From Aequorivita vladivostokensis (lineage in GTDB: Bacteria > Bacteroidota > Bacteroidia > Flavobacteriales > Flavobacteriaceae), in contig NZ_JSVU01000005.1 in the NCBI RefSeq assembly GCF_000952855.1, forward strand, positions 227,731 to 291,730: a stretch of DNA of 64,000 nt, written 5' to 3'. Below, piece by piece: positions 17,574-26,493 of this stretch. Position numbers and translations under genes: made by a program. Position 1 is the first letter of the stretch. Each line of letters opens with the position of its first letter. A model generated the notes under the pieces. The model had not been told where the DNA came from. It did not search any database and saw only the letters and a list, made by a program, of their open reading frames with translations.

Positions 17574-18641
17574 ATGAGCCACGGAATTGTACCCGGCGTA
17601 GCAACCGGAAAAGAAGTTCAAAAAATTCATAAATACGCAAAAGACAAAGGTTTTGCTATGCCCGCCGTTAATGTTGTGGGCTCCGATAGTATAAATACAG
17701 TAATGGAAACAGCCGCTGAGCTGAATTCCCCTGTAATTATCCAATTTTCCAATGGCGGGGCACATTTCAATGCAGGGAAAGGTCTTTCAAATGAAGATCA
17801 AAAAGCTGCAATCGCAGGCGGAGTGGCTGGTGCAAAACACATTCACGAACTGGCAAAGGTTTATGGAGCTACCGTAATCCTGCACACAGATCATTGCGCC
17901 AAAAAATTGCTTCCGTGGATTGATGGCTTGCTAGATGCCGGTGAAAAATTCTACAAGGAAACGGGGAAACCGCTTTACAGTAGCCACATGATAGACCTTT
18001 CCGAAGAGCCTATTGAAGAAAATATTGAAATCTGCAAACGCTATTTAGAGCGCATGAGCAAGATTGGGATGACCCTCGAAATTGAATTGGGCATCACCGG
18101 CGGCGAAGAGGATGGCGTTGATAATACCGGCGTAGATTCGTCCAAACTTTACACCCAGCCCGAAGAAGTGGCCTATGCCTATGAAGAGCTTTCAAAAATA
18201 AGCGACCAGTTTACCATAGCCGCAGCCTTTGGAAATGTACACGGCGTTTACAAACCCGGAAATGTAAAATTGACGCCCGTGATCCTTAAAAATTCACAGG
18301 AATATGTCCAGAAAAAATTCAATACGGGACACAACCCAATTGACTTTGTTTTTCACGGGGGAAGCGGTTCTACGGTAGAGGAAATTCGCGAGGCGATTGG
18401 TTATGGCGTAATAAAGATGAATATAGACACCGATCTGCAATTTGCATTTACCGAAGGCGTTCGCGATTATATGGTGGACAATTTGGAATATTTAAAAACC
18501 CAAATCGGAAATCCTGAAGGCGATGATCTTCCAAATAAGAAATATTACGATCCACGAAAATGGCTTCGCGAAGGCGAAATCACCTTCAAAAAAAGACTTG
18601 AACAAGCTTTTAGGGATTTGAACAATGTAAATACCTTGTAA
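17574..18641 (+). CDS. fbaA: Class II fructose-bisphosphate aldolase
   Basis: The 355-residue enzyme shows the class II zinc signature ILHTDHCAKKLLPWIDG (zinc His and catalytic Asp), LEIELGITGGEEDGVDN, the second zinc ligand segment AAFGNVHGVYKPGN, and FHGGSGSTVEEI for the third. It reversibly cleaves fructose-1,6-bisphosphate to DHAP and glyceraldehyde-3-phosphate, using Zn2+ instead of a Schiff base. The 355-residue length and insertion pattern match the long E. coli FbaA-like type. It is followed 79 bp later by accD on the same strand. Confidence 0.95.
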   Translation: MSHGIVPGVATGKEVQKIHKYAKDKGFAMPAVNVVGSDSINTVMETAAELNSPVIIQFSNGGAHFNAGKGLSNEDQKAAIAGGVAGAKHIHELAKVYGATVILHTDHCAKKLLPWIDGLLDAGEKFYKETGKPLYSSHMIDLSEEPIEENIEICKRYLERMSKIGMTLEIELGITGGEEDGVDNTGVDSSKLYTQPEEVAYAYEELSKISDQFTIAAAFGNVHGVYKPGNVKLTPVILKNSQEYVQKKFNTGHNPIDFVFHGGSGSTVEEIREAIGYGVIKMNIDTDLQFAFTEGVRDYMVDNLEYLKTQIGNPEGDDLPNKKYYDPRKWLREGEITFKKRLEQAFRDLNNVNTL

Positions 18642-18720
18642 AAATTCACCTAAAACTGAAACTGTAAAAACACCAGTTTCAAAATAAAACAACAAACCAT
18701 AAACACCAAACTATAAGCTT

Positions 18721-19587
18721 ATGCCTTGGTTTAAAAGAACAAAAAAGGGAATTCAGACCCCAACCGAAGAAAAAAAGGACGTCCCGAGAGGGCTGTGGTA
18801 CAAATCGCCCACCGGAAAGATAGTTGACAGTGAAGAACTTGAAAAGAATTTTTACGTAAGCCCCGAAGACGGCTACCACGTTCGCATTGGCAGTAAGGAA
18901 TATTTTGAAATCCTTTTTGACGACAACAAATTTAAGGAGCTCGATAAAAATCTTACCTCACAGGACACCCTTAAATTTGAGGACAAAAAGAAATATACTG
19001 ACAGGTTAAAGGAAGCGCAAGACAAAACCGGCCTCAAGGATGCAATTCGCTGTGCCGTTGGGAAATCCATGGGCGCAGATTTGGTTGTAGCCTGTATGGA
19101 TTTCAGCTTTATTGGCGGTTCCATGGGAAGCGTTGTAGGCGAGAAGATTGCCCGTGCTGCCGATTATTCGCTTAAAAAGAAAATCCCTTTATTGATAATT
19201 TCAAAAAGTGGCGGCGCCCGAATGATGGAAGCTGCCCTTTCCCTGATGCAGCTTGCAAAAACCAGTGTGAAACTCGCCCAATTAAGTGATGCGGGCATAC
19301 CCTACATTTCTTTGTGTACAGACCCAACTACCGGTGGAACGACCGCTTCTTTCGCAATGCTGGGTGATATCAATATTAGCGAACCAGGTGCGCTGATAGG
19401 CTTTGCTGGGCCGCGTGTAGTTCGCGATACTACCGGGAAGGAATTGCCCGAAGGTTTCCAAACTGCTGAATTTGTTTTGGAGCACGGTTTCTTGGATTTC
19501 ATTACACATCGCCGTGACCTGAAAAGAAAAATAAACCTTTACCTCGATTTGGTCCTAAACAGGCCGCTTCGTGAAAAGACCGCATAA
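18721..19587 (+). CDS. accD: Acetyl-CoA carboxylase carboxyltransferase subunit beta, zinc-finger cysteines absent
   Basis: The 288-residue protein matches AccD throughout: [14 protein letters not shown] at the N-terminus, [41 protein letters not shown] and [13 protein letters not shown] for the crotonase-fold carboxyltransferase. It transfers CO2 from carboxybiotin to acetyl-CoA together with AccA. The usual Cys4 zinc finger near the N-terminus is degenerate: the aligned positions are Ser29, Gly32, Ser47 and Asp50 (in WYKSPTGK and VSPEDGYH). The surrounding fold-keeping residues are conserved, so the domain is present but should not bind zinc. AccA is not in this window. Confidence 0.94.
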   Translation: MPWFKRTKKGIQTPTEEKKDVPRGLWYKSPTGKIVDSEELEKNFYVSPEDGYHVRIGSKEYFEILFDDNKFKELDKNLTSQDTLKFEDKKKYTDRLKEAQDKTGLKDAIRCAVGKSMGADLVVACMDFSFIGGSMGSVVGEKIARAADYSLKKKIPLLIISKSGGARMMEAALSLMQLAKTSVKLAQLSDAGIPYISLCTDPTTGGTTASFAMLGDINISEPGALIGFAGPRVVRDTTGKELPEGFQTAEFVLEHGFLDFITHRRDLKRKINLYLDLVLNRPLREKTA

Positions 19588-19618
19588 AAAAAAGCTGCTC
19601 CAAACGAGCAGCTTTTTT
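19588..19618. terminator. Bidirectional terminator between accD and the converging lipoprotein gene
   Basis: AAGCTGCTC, a 5-nt loop and GAGCAGCTT form a 9-bp stem flanked by A and T runs. Confidence 0.9.
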
Positions 19619-19636
19619 ACTGAAAGCAATTTTCAA

Positions 19637-20470
19637 TCAATTCATTGTAAAGGGATATTCTTGACCGTTGTAAATAAATACGGCCTGATTATCACATTCG
19701 CCATCACCAAAATCGATAGCTGCCGTTACCCCATCCTGTGAAACCTCAAGCCGTCCATCAACAACCCAACGACAGGAAGTTTTATAAACAAGGGTTTCTG
19801 TAACCTCTCCACTACGTTCAAAACCATTGGTAAATACAGTTTGCCAATTTCCGGTTACGTGATACACATTGTCAAGCCACGTACCAGAACCTACACCTTC
19901 CACCCATTCAGAAACACGGGTTCCATTACGAGTGCCCGTTACTGTAGTGTTTGGAAAACTCACGGTGATACTTTCGTTAACAGTAGATTGTGGGTTATCG
20001 TTTTGATTTGCTATTTCATATAGAATGCTTCCGCCTCCGCTTACACCATTTCCATTAAAAACAAAGTCTTGAAAGGTATAATTAACCGTATAGGTACCAG
20101 AAACCAATGGGCCATATTCCAGAAAGATGCTTCCAGAAACCACATTCCCATTATTTAAGGTACAGGAATCGCCAAAATCCAAAAGGATGGTGAATACGTT
20201 TCCATCCATTCCCACAGTAATCTGCGTACAATTCGGGAACAGGGAGAATTCGGTAATGCCGCGTGACTCAGTTTCATTTTCCACAAAAGCCTGTTCTATA
20301 ATATTAAATGTACCTTCGGCAACATTATCGGTTTTTGCAGCTCGCATGGAGTTTTCGGAAGAAAAATCTACCTGCTCTGTTTCATTACTTTCATCTTCGG
20401 AACAACTGGTGAAAAGGAAGGCTACAGCTACAAAAAAGGCCAGAAATAATTTAAAGGCGGTGGTTTTCAT
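19637..20470 (-). CDS. Hypothetical lipoprotein
   Basis: The 277-residue protein has a lipoprotein signal peptide with lipobox LFTSC followed by SEDESNE, an acidic stretch that favours export to the surface in Bacteroidota. The mature part is beta-rich with repeated SGTYTVNYTF-like strands, GTRNGTRVSEW, and a C-terminal CRWVVDGRLEVSQDG plus FGDGECDNQAVFIYNG with paired Cys. I do not recognise a named domain. Repeated two-strand units suggest a beta-sandwich or barrel. It faces accD across a shared terminator and diverges from rpsO. Confidence 0.75.
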   Translation of the reverse strand: MKTTAFKLFLAFFVAVAFLFTSCSEDESNETEQVDFSSENSMRAAKTDNVAEGTFNIIEQAFVENETESRGITEFSLFPNCTQITVGMDGNVFTILLDFGDSCTLNNGNVVSGSIFLEYGPLVSGTYTVNYTFQDFVFNGNGVSGGGSILYEIANQNDNPQSTVNESITVSFPNTTVTGTRNGTRVSEWVEGVGSGTWLDNVYHVTGNWQTVFTNGFERSGEVTETLVYKTSCRWVVDGRLEVSQDGVTAAIDFGDGECDNQAVFIYNGQEYPFTMN

Positions 20471-20575
20471 AAATTTACAAGTTTAGAGTTAGGTTCTTAT
20501 AACGCTGAAAAGCATCTATTTGATATATTTTGAATTAATTTTATTCGAAACACTTCAATATCAAAATCGATTTTG

Positions 20576-20609
20576 TACTTTTGCACCCTTGATTATCAAA
20601 AAGGTAGTC
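20576..20609 (+). promoter_or_regulatory. rpsO -7 element and promoter-proximal hairpin leader
   Basis: TACTTTTG at 20576-20583 matches TAnnTTTG. Immediately downstream GATTATC (20591-20597), a five-A loop and GGTAGTC (20603-20609) can pair over 7 bp with two G-U pairs, placing a hairpin at the predicted 5' end of the mRNA. The purH leader at 48191-48224 has a very similar arrangement. Confidence 0.5.
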
Positions 20610-20640
20610 AGTACATAAAAATCATTTTAACAATATTGGC

Positions 20641-20910
20641 ATGTATTTATCAACAGAAGAAAAAGGAAAAATTTTCGAAAAACACGGAAAGTCCAAGACT
20701 GACACTGGTTCAGCAGAAGGACAGATTGCGCTATTCACATACCGCATCGAGCATTTAACAAAACACCTAAAAGCAAATCACAAGGATTACAATACAGAGC
20801 GTTCTTTGGTAATGTTAGTAGGTAAGCGCAGAGCGCTGCTGGATTATCTTATGAAAAAAGATATTCTACGTTACCGTGCGATCGTTAAAGAATTAGGATT
20901 ACGTAAATAA
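20641..20910 (+). CDS. rpsO: 30S ribosomal protein S15
   Basis: This 89-residue protein matches S15: KSKTDTGSAEGQIALFTYRI, LTKHLKANHKDY, LVMLVGKRRALLDYLMKKD and a C-terminal RYRAIVKELGLRK. S15 binds the central domain of 16S rRNA and is a primary binder in 30S assembly. The gene sits upstream of pnp, as in many bacteria, but here a terminator and a 219-bp gap separate them. Confidence 0.98.
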   Translation: MYLSTEEKGKIFEKHGKSKTDTGSAEGQIALFTYRIEHLTKHLKANHKDYNTERSLVMLVGKRRALLDYLMKKDILRYRAIVKELGLRK

Positions 20911-20923
20911 AAATTTACAATCA

Positions 20924-20963
20924 AGGCGAAGTAATCTCAAAAAGTTGCTTCGCTTTGTTTTTT
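20924..20963 (+). terminator. Intrinsic terminator of rpsO
   Basis: AGGCGAAGTAA and TTGCTTCGCTT pair over 11 bp (two G-U) around a 10-nt loop, followed by TTGTTTTTT. It lies 13 bp after the stop. Confidence 0.75.
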
Positions 20964-21064
20964 AAAGGCAAGGACAAGGAAACATCACAAATGTTCCTTT
21001 ACTGCGCTCAGAAAGGCTACCCTTAAGTTTTTCATTGGTCAAACCACAACAACACAACAACGCT

Positions 21065-21083
21065 ACGACTGACAGTCAGTCGT
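21065..21083 (+). promoter_or_regulatory. Perfect hairpin in the pnp leader region
   Basis: ACGACTGA-CAG-TCAGTCGT is a perfect inverted repeat 47 bp before the pnp ATG. No T run follows directly, so it is not a typical terminator. In other bacteria a leader hairpin mediates pnp autoregulation; that role here is inference. Confidence 0.45.
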
Positions 21084-21129
21084 TGACCATTTTTAACCGT
21101 GCGCCCTCGGCGTACTAAATGAAAAACAA

Positions 21130-23364
21130 ATGATTCCTAAAGTATTTAAAGAGGTCATAGACCTAGGTGATGGAAGGGAAATTTCCATCGAAACCGGAAA
21201 ATTGGCAAAACAGGCCCACGGTTCTGTTGTTGTAAAATCCGGAAAATGTATGTTGCTATGTACTGTAGTTTCAAACTACAAGCAGAGCGACGTTGATTTT
21301 CTACCTTTAACAGTAGATTATCGCGAAAAGTTTGCTGCCTCGGGTCGCTACCCAGGTGGTTTCTTCAAGAGAGAAGCGAGACCGAGTGACGGCGAAGTTT
21401 TGACAATGCGACTTGTAGACCGTGTATTGCGTCCACTTTTCCCAAAAGATTATCACGCCGAAACGCAGGTGATGATTCAATTAATGAGCCACGATGAAGA
21501 GGTTATGCCAGATGCAATGGCTGGTTTGGCCGCCTCTGCAGCCATCCAACTTTCAGATTTTCCTTTTGAGTGTGCCATTTCTGAAGCACGCGTGGGAAGA
21601 ATAAATGGTGAATTCATTATCAACCCAACCCGCGCACAACTGGAAGAATCTGACATCGATATGGTGATCGGTGCTTCTGCAGACTCTGTGATGATGGTTG
21701 AGGGTGAAATGAAGGAAATTTCAGAAGAAGAAATGGTAGAGGCCATTAAATTCGCCCACGAGCACATCAAAAAGCAAATTGATGCCCAAATGCGATTGGC
21801 CGAAGCCGTTGGCAGAAAAGAAGTGCGTGAATACGAAGGCGAACGTGAAGACGAAGCGCTGAAAAAGAAAATTCACGATATGGCTTACGATAAAGTATAT
21901 GCCGTAGCAAAATCTGCTTCAGCAAAGCACGAACGAAGTGCTTCTTTTGACGCGATAAAAGAAGAAATAAAAGCTACCTTTTCTGAAGAGGAATTGGAGG
22001 ACTTTGGAGATTTAATCTCGAAATATTATTACAAGGCAGAAAAGGCAGCCGTTCGCGACCTAACCTTAAACGAAGGTTTGCGATTGGACGGTAGAAAAAC
22101 TGATGAAATCCGTCCTATTTGGTGCGAGGTTGATTATCTTCCATCTGTACACGGTTCCGCTATCTTTACACGTGGCGAAACGCAAGCTCTGGCAACCGTA
22201 ACCTTGGGAACTTCCCGCGAAGCGAACCAAATTGATATGCCATCTTTTGAAGGGGAGGAAACCTTTTACCTTCATTACAACTTCCCTCCTTTCTCAACAG
22301 GAGAAGCCCGCCCCATCCGTGGAACTTCCCGTAGAGAGATAGGTCACGGAAATTTGGCACAGCGCGCCTTAAAAGGAATGATTCCTGCAGATTGTCCATA
22401 CACTGTACGAGTAGTTGCAGAAGTATTGGAATCTAACGGTTCCTCATCTATGGCAACTGTTTGCTCTGGAACCATGGCGTTAATGGATGCTGGGGTTCAA
22501 TTGAAAAAACCAGTTTCGGGTATAGCCATGGGCTTGATTTCTGATGGAGAATCAGGGAAATATGCCGTACTTTCTGATATCTTAGGTGATGAAGATCATT
22601 TGGGCGATATGGACTTTAAAGTAACAGGAACGGCAGATGGAATTACTGCTTGCCAAATGGACATTAAGGTAAAAGGGCTTTCATACGAAATTTTGGTAAA
22701 CGCGTTAAAACAAGCGTCTGCTGGAAGACTTCATATTCTTGAAAAATTGACCGATACTATCGCTCAACCAAACCCAGATGTGAAACCACACGCTCCAAAA
22801 ATGGTTACCGTTACCATTCCAAATGAATTTATAGGAGCCTTGATTGGACCGGGCGGAAAGGTAATCCAAGAGCTTCAAAAAGCTACCAAAACTACAATTG
22901 TTATCAATGAAGATCCAGTAACCGAAGAAGGTATCGTGGAAATTCTCGGCACGAGCCAAGAAGGCATTGATAAGGTTTTGGCAAAAATTGATTCGCTTAC
23001 CTTCAAGCCTGAAGTGGGTAGTATTTATGAGGTAAAAGTTATCAAAATGCTCGATTTCGGCGCCGTGGTGGAATATACTGACGCTCCCGGAAATGAGATT
23101 CTACTGCACGTATCCGAACTTGCTTGGGAACGCACTGAAAACGTTAGCGATGTGGTAAACATGGGCGATGTTTTTGATGTGAAATATATGGGCGTGGACC
23201 CACGCACCAAGAAAGAAAGAGTTTCGCGCAAAGCAATTCTTCCAAAACCCGAAGGTTTTAAAGAGCGCCCTCCACGCGATGACAATCGCAACGGCGGACG
23301 TGATAACCGTGGACGTGACAATCGCGGCCGTGACAATCGCGACCGAGACAGAAAGAGGGACTAA
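21130..23364 (+). CDS. pnp: Polyribonucleotide nucleotidyltransferase (PNPase)
   Basis: The 744-residue enzyme has two RNase PH domains ([20 protein letters not shown] near residue 60; [20 protein letters not shown] near 385), KH ([20 protein letters not shown]) and S1 ([20 protein letters not shown]) domains. It degrades RNA 3'-5' phosphorolytically and can add tails. The C-terminal ~30 residues are a low-complexity Arg/Asp/Asn/Gly tail with repeated GRDNR units, encoded by degenerate 15-bp repeats; it may bind RNA or protein. Confidence 0.97.
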   Translation: MIPKVFKEVIDLGDGREISIETGKLAKQAHGSVVVKSGKCMLLCTVVSNYKQSDVDFLPLTVDYREKFAASGRYPGGFFKREARPSDGEVLTMRLVDRVLRPLFPKDYHAETQVMIQLMSHDEEVMPDAMAGLAASAAIQLSDFPFECAISEARVGRINGEFIINPTRAQLEESDIDMVIGASADSVMMVEGEMKEISEEEMVEAIKFAHEHIKKQIDAQMRLAEAVGRKEVREYEGEREDEALKKKIHDMAYDKVYAVAKSASAKHERSASFDAIKEEIKATFSEEELEDFGDLISKYYYKAEKAAVRDLTLNEGLRLDGRKTDEIRPIWCEVDYLPSVHGSAIFTRGETQALATVTLGTSREANQIDMPSFEGEETFYLHYNFPPFSTGEARPIRGTSRREIGHGNLAQRALKGMIPADCPYTVRVVAEVLESNGSSSMATVCSGTMALMDAGVQLKKPVSGIAMGLISDGESGKYAVLSDILGDEDHLGDMDFKVTGTADGITACQMDIKVKGLSYEILVNALKQASAGRLHILEKLTDTIAQPNPDVKPHAPKMVTVTIPNEFIGALIGPGGKVIQELQKATKTTIVINEDPVTEEGIVEILGTSQEGIDKVLAKIDSLTFKPEVGSIYEVKVIKMLDFGAVVEYTDAPGNEILLHVSELAWERTENVSDVVNMGDVFDVKYMGVDPRTKKERVSRKAILPKPEGFKERPPRDDNRNGGRDNRGRDNRGRDNRDRDRKRD

Positions 23365-23384
23365 TTCTTATTTCAAATTGAAAC

Positions 23385-23415
23385 AAACGCCTTTCAGAAA
23401 TGAAGGGCGTTTTTA
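23385..23415 (+). terminator. Intrinsic terminator of pnp
   Basis: AAACGCCTTT and AAGGGCGTTT pair (one G-U) around about 9 nt, followed by T residues, 20 bp after the pnp stop. Confidence 0.8.
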
Positions 23416-23469
23416 ATTTAACCACGTTTTAAAATCACGTTAAAAATTTCTTATATAACACTTTACGGC

Positions 23470-23500
23470 TTGACAAAGGGCTCTTCATTTCATAATTTTA
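23470..23500 (+). promoter_or_regulatory. Probable promoter of the hsp20 gene
   Basis: TTGAC starts at 23470 and TAATTTTA (7 of 8 with TAnnTTTG) is at 23493-23500, spacing 20 bp. It lies 40 bp before the ATG. No CIRCE-like repeat is seen. Confidence 0.5.
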
Positions 23501-23540
23501 TAGGAACAAAAACAATGTATAACCTATAAAAAGAATTAGT

Positions 23541-23981
23541 ATGTCATTAGTAAAATGGAGAAATCAAGACGATAACTTTCCCTCTTTTTCAAATTTTTTT
23601 GATGACTTTTTTTCGAGGGATGTTTACAACGGAAATTTACGCGGAGCCAACCTTCCTGCCGTAAATATTTCTGAGGATGATGATAATTTTGAAGTAGAAG
23701 TTGCCGCACCGGGCTTAAAGAAAGATGATTTCAAAATAAATCTTGAAAACAATTTATTGACTATTTCTGGAGAACGGAAAGAAGAAAATGAAGAAAAAGA
23801 AGGCAAGAAAATAAGCCGGCGCGAGTTCAGCTATACCTCCTTCAACCGAAGTTTTGGCCTTCCCGAAACTGTGGAAGCAGACAAGATAGAGGCAAAATAT
23901 GAAGATGGGGTGCTGCGTTTAACACTTCCCAAAAAAGAGGAGGCCAAAAAACAGCCGCCAAGGCAAATTTCTATTTCTTAA
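23541..23981 (+). CDS. Hsp20/alpha-crystallin family small heat-shock protein
   Basis: The 146-residue protein has a short N-terminal arm with FSNFFDDFFSRD, then the alpha-crystallin domain: LPAVNISEDDDNFEVEVAAP, GLKKDDFKINLENNLLTISG, REFSYTSFNRSFGLPE, and the terminal GVLRLTLPKKE. The C-terminal QISIS carries the IxI motif that docks onto neighbouring subunits in oligomers. ATP-independent holdase that binds unfolding proteins in the cytosol. It has its own probable promoter and a strong terminator, so it is monocistronic. Confidence 0.95.
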   Translation: MSLVKWRNQDDNFPSFSNFFDDFFSRDVYNGNLRGANLPAVNISEDDDNFEVEVAAPGLKKDDFKINLENNLLTISGERKEENEEKEGKKISRREFSYTSFNRSFGLPETVEADKIEAKYEDGVLRLTLPKKEEAKKQPPRQISIS

Positions 23982-24003
23982 AATTTTAAACTTCAATTGA
24001 ACC

Positions 24004-24031
24004 AAACACCTTTTAAAAAAGGTGTTTTTTT
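24004..24031 (+). terminator. Intrinsic terminator of the hsp20 gene
   Basis: AAACACCTTT and AAAGGTGTTT form a 10-bp stem with a 4-nt loop, then a T run. Confidence 0.88.
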
Positions 24032-24089
24032 GTTTGGGACGCAACCTTTTCAAAAAGTATAGACTATTGGGAAAGAAACAACAGCTATT

Positions 24090-25124
24090 ATGAAAACATT
24101 CTGGTTTATCACAATTTTAATTCTTCCTCTTTTTTATACTTCTTGCGAAAATGAGCCAATCAGTAAGGCGGATCCCTCACAAGTTATTCAGGTGAATTCA
24201 GAACTTTACAACCTTATTGAGCGGGCTGTCGGCAATGATTTTGACAATCAAATAACCTGCATCGACTTTCATTACCCTTTTACCTTGGTTATCTATGATG
24301 AGAATATGGATATATTCGGCTACCAAGTAATAAAGAGTGATAGTGAGTTCAGCGAATTTTTGGAAACCTTGCTGGAGGGGCAATCCATCAGCCTTAGTTA
24401 TCCAATCACCAGTATTCTAAATAACGGCCAACCGTATGAAATAACCAATAATGCAGAACTAAAAGAAGCAATAGATAAGTGCCTATATGCAGATACCGTA
24501 ATTACCTGCAACAATATATTGACTGAAACTTCCTGTATTTGGAAAATAAATCATTTAGATGGTCCAAACACATTATACGAAGGCGCCTATTTTGAAGTAA
24601 GCAATTTTGGGAATGCAGGGCTTTATTTTCAAGATAATGCTTTCGGCGGAACATGGATTAACTATTTTATTGAGGATGAACTGCATCTCAATATATTTTT
24701 GGCAGGAGATGAAAATGTTATGGAAGACTGGAATTTTGATTGGAAAGTAATCGGTTTTGACGAGCAGCAAATGGAAATAACCAATTCCATAGACACTTAT
24801 CAATTGGTAAAGGATTGCTACGAACCCTGTAGAAAATTTCTCTTTGAGGAATGCGAAACCGAGCCTGGAACAGGGCGAGCCATTTTCGATTTGGAAAGTT
24901 ATTTTGACTGTTTCTTTCCGCTTACCGGTATTTCAGACCCCGCAACCGTAACCTGGCGCTATTTTGAAACCTTTGAGGATGTGATGGCCGGCACGAACCC
25001 GATTACCAATTTAATGTACTTAAACACCGTAAACCCACAGATAATTTATGTTAGATTTGATGATGCAAGCACCGGCAATCAATTGCTGTTCGTGCCCATA
25101 ATTTTGAAGGCCATTGATTGTTAA
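24090..25124 (+). CDS. Hypothetical lipoprotein
   Basis: The 344-residue protein begins MKTFWFITILILPLFYTSC, a lipoprotein signal with lipobox FYTSC, then EN. The mature part has two portions: an N-terminal alpha/beta region (residues ~35-135) and a C-terminal region with many cysteines (CNNILTETSCIW, CYEPCRKFLFEEC, YFDCFFP), probably forming disulfides. I do not recognise a family. ITSILNNGQPYEITNNAELKE resembles lipoproteins of flavobacterial environmental isolates, but that is only impressionistic. The ECF sigma factor gene follows after 72 bp; a functional link is not shown. Confidence 0.7.
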   Translation: MKTFWFITILILPLFYTSCENEPISKADPSQVIQVNSELYNLIERAVGNDFDNQITCIDFHYPFTLVIYDENMDIFGYQVIKSDSEFSEFLETLLEGQSISLSYPITSILNNGQPYEITNNAELKEAIDKCLYADTVITCNNILTETSCIWKINHLDGPNTLYEGAYFEVSNFGNAGLYFQDNAFGGTWINYFIEDELHLNIFLAGDENVMEDWNFDWKVIGFDEQQMEITNSIDTYQLVKDCYEPCRKFLFEECETEPGTGRAIFDLESYFDCFFPLTGISDPATVTWRYFETFEDVMAGTNPITNLMYLNTVNPQIIYVRFDDASTGNQLLFVPIILKAIDC

Positions 25125-25196
25125 AACATAAAAAATCATATTTTTTGCCACTCTAAATTACAAGGTTTTAGTTTTTTCTTTTAAAACATTCTCTAT

Positions 25197-25742
25197 TTGA
25201 CTGAAAAAGAACTTATAGCCCAATGCATAAAAAACAACCGGACAGCCCAAAACGAATTGTTCCGGAAGTATAAAGACACCCTATATTTTACCTCTTTGAA
25301 GTATTGCAGAAACGAAGCCGATGCCGAAGATAATCTGCACGATGCGTTCATTACTATTTTTCAGAAATTAAGAACATTTAAAAACAAAGGCTCTTTTGAA
25401 GGCTGGATGCGGCGCATCACCATTTATAAAGCGATTGATAAGTATAAAAGCAAAAAACCGCTAAACATCGAGTTGAAAGATGATATTCTGGAAGAAGAAG
25501 TTACTGTTGAAAACGAAGCGAATCTTACGCTCAATCAACTTTTAGCCCTTATCCAGAATTTGCCGGATCAGTACAGGCTTGTGTTCAACCTTTATCAAAT
25601 GGATGGTTTTTCGCATAAGGAAATTGCTTCCCTTTTGAATATTTCAGAAGGAACCTCAAAATCAAACTATCACCGCGCAAAGTTGATATTGCGCGAAAAA
25701 ATTATAGAGATATACGAATCTCTCAATCCGAAAGCACATTAA
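25197..25742 (+). CDS. ECF-type RNA polymerase sigma factor
   Basis: The 181-residue protein has a TTG start (TEKELIAQCIKNNRTAQNEL follows). Sigma region 2 is visible at ~20-85 (LFRKYKDTLYFTSLKYCRN, EDNLHDAFITIFQKLRTF, GWMRRITIYKAIDKYK). Region 4 is at ~120-172 (LPDQYRLVFNLYQMDGFSHK, IASLLNISEGTSKSNYHRAK). It recruits RNA polymerase to a small regulon, usually controlled by a membrane anti-sigma factor. The next gene, 3 bp downstream, encodes a one-span membrane protein and is the natural candidate. Confidence 0.92.
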   Translation: MTEKELIAQCIKNNRTAQNELFRKYKDTLYFTSLKYCRNEADAEDNLHDAFITIFQKLRTFKNKGSFEGWMRRITIYKAIDKYKSKKPLNIELKDDILEEEVTVENEANLTLNQLLALIQNLPDQYRLVFNLYQMDGFSHKEIASLLNISEGTSKSNYHRAKLILREKIIEIYESLNPKAH

Positions 25743-25745
25743 AAA

Positions 25746-26366
25746 ATGGGACAGAAAAAAGACATAGGAAAATTTTTTGAAAATAACCTGAACCAAGGGA
25801 AAAAGGCTCCCGACCAAAGTCTGTGGGGAAAAATAAACACTTCCCTCGACGAAGAAGAACGCAAAAGAAAAAGGAACTTTTATTGGCTTGTGGGCGGGGC
25901 AATCACAGTTCTGTTGGGCTTGATTTTGCTGTTTGGCAATAATTTTGACGCCGAAACATCATCAACCCAAGAACCAGACCACATAAAATTAAGCGACCAA
26001 AACGGTACTGCAGAAACCGACACCGACCAAACGACCTTTCCAAAACAGGATGCAGATTCCTTACGCATCCAAAATTCTCGCGATGAAAAACTCTCAAAAA
26101 TAGCCACTTCAAAACTCGAGGAAACACAAAATGCTAACGAAAATGTTTCAAAAAATAGCCGGAAAATGAAGGTCAAAAATAATTCTTCAGATAAAACCTC
26201 CGTGGACGAAACATTTACAGTTTCCAAAAAATATTATTATTACAACAGTAAGGACGGGAAGCAGCTGGTTACCACAAACAAACAAGATATTGACAGTATA
26301 ATTGCCGAGGCCTATAAAAATATAGATACCACGACCGTTAAAAGAGAAGATAGTTTTAAACAATAA
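25746..26366 (+). CDS. Single-pass membrane protein, probable anti-sigma partner
   Basis: The 206-residue protein has a ~44-residue cytosolic N-terminus (FFENNLNQGKKAPDQSLWGK), one transmembrane segment at ~45-63 (FYWLVGGAITVLLGLILLFG), and a long Ser/Thr/Asn/Lys-rich, probably disordered periplasmic part. Near the end is KKYYYYNSKDGKQLVTTNK. Its position 3 bp after the ECF sigma gene and the topology fit an anti-sigma factor, but no ZAS zinc motif (HxxxCxxC) is present, so the role is inference from context. Confidence 0.6.
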   Translation: MGQKKDIGKFFENNLNQGKKAPDQSLWGKINTSLDEEERKRKRNFYWLVGGAITVLLGLILLFGNNFDAETSSTQEPDHIKLSDQNGTAETDTDQTTFPKQDADSLRIQNSRDEKLSKIATSKLEETQNANENVSKNSRKMKVKNNSSDKTSVDETFTVSKKYYYYNSKDGKQLVTTNKQDIDSIIAEAYKNIDTTTVKREDSFKQ

Positions 26367-26493
26367 GAACGTTGTTTGGTAGTTTAAAAAGGAAATTATT
26401 TAAAAAAAACAAAAAACTTCTGTAACCTTTTGGGCACTTGTTACGTATAACCCATTACACAAGTTTAAACCTTAATCTACAGGACAAACCTTA

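Noticed and set aside
18655..18690. Terminator after the aldolase gene
   Set aside because: GAAACTG/CAGTTTC can pair over 7 bp, but there is no T tract after it; too weak to call.
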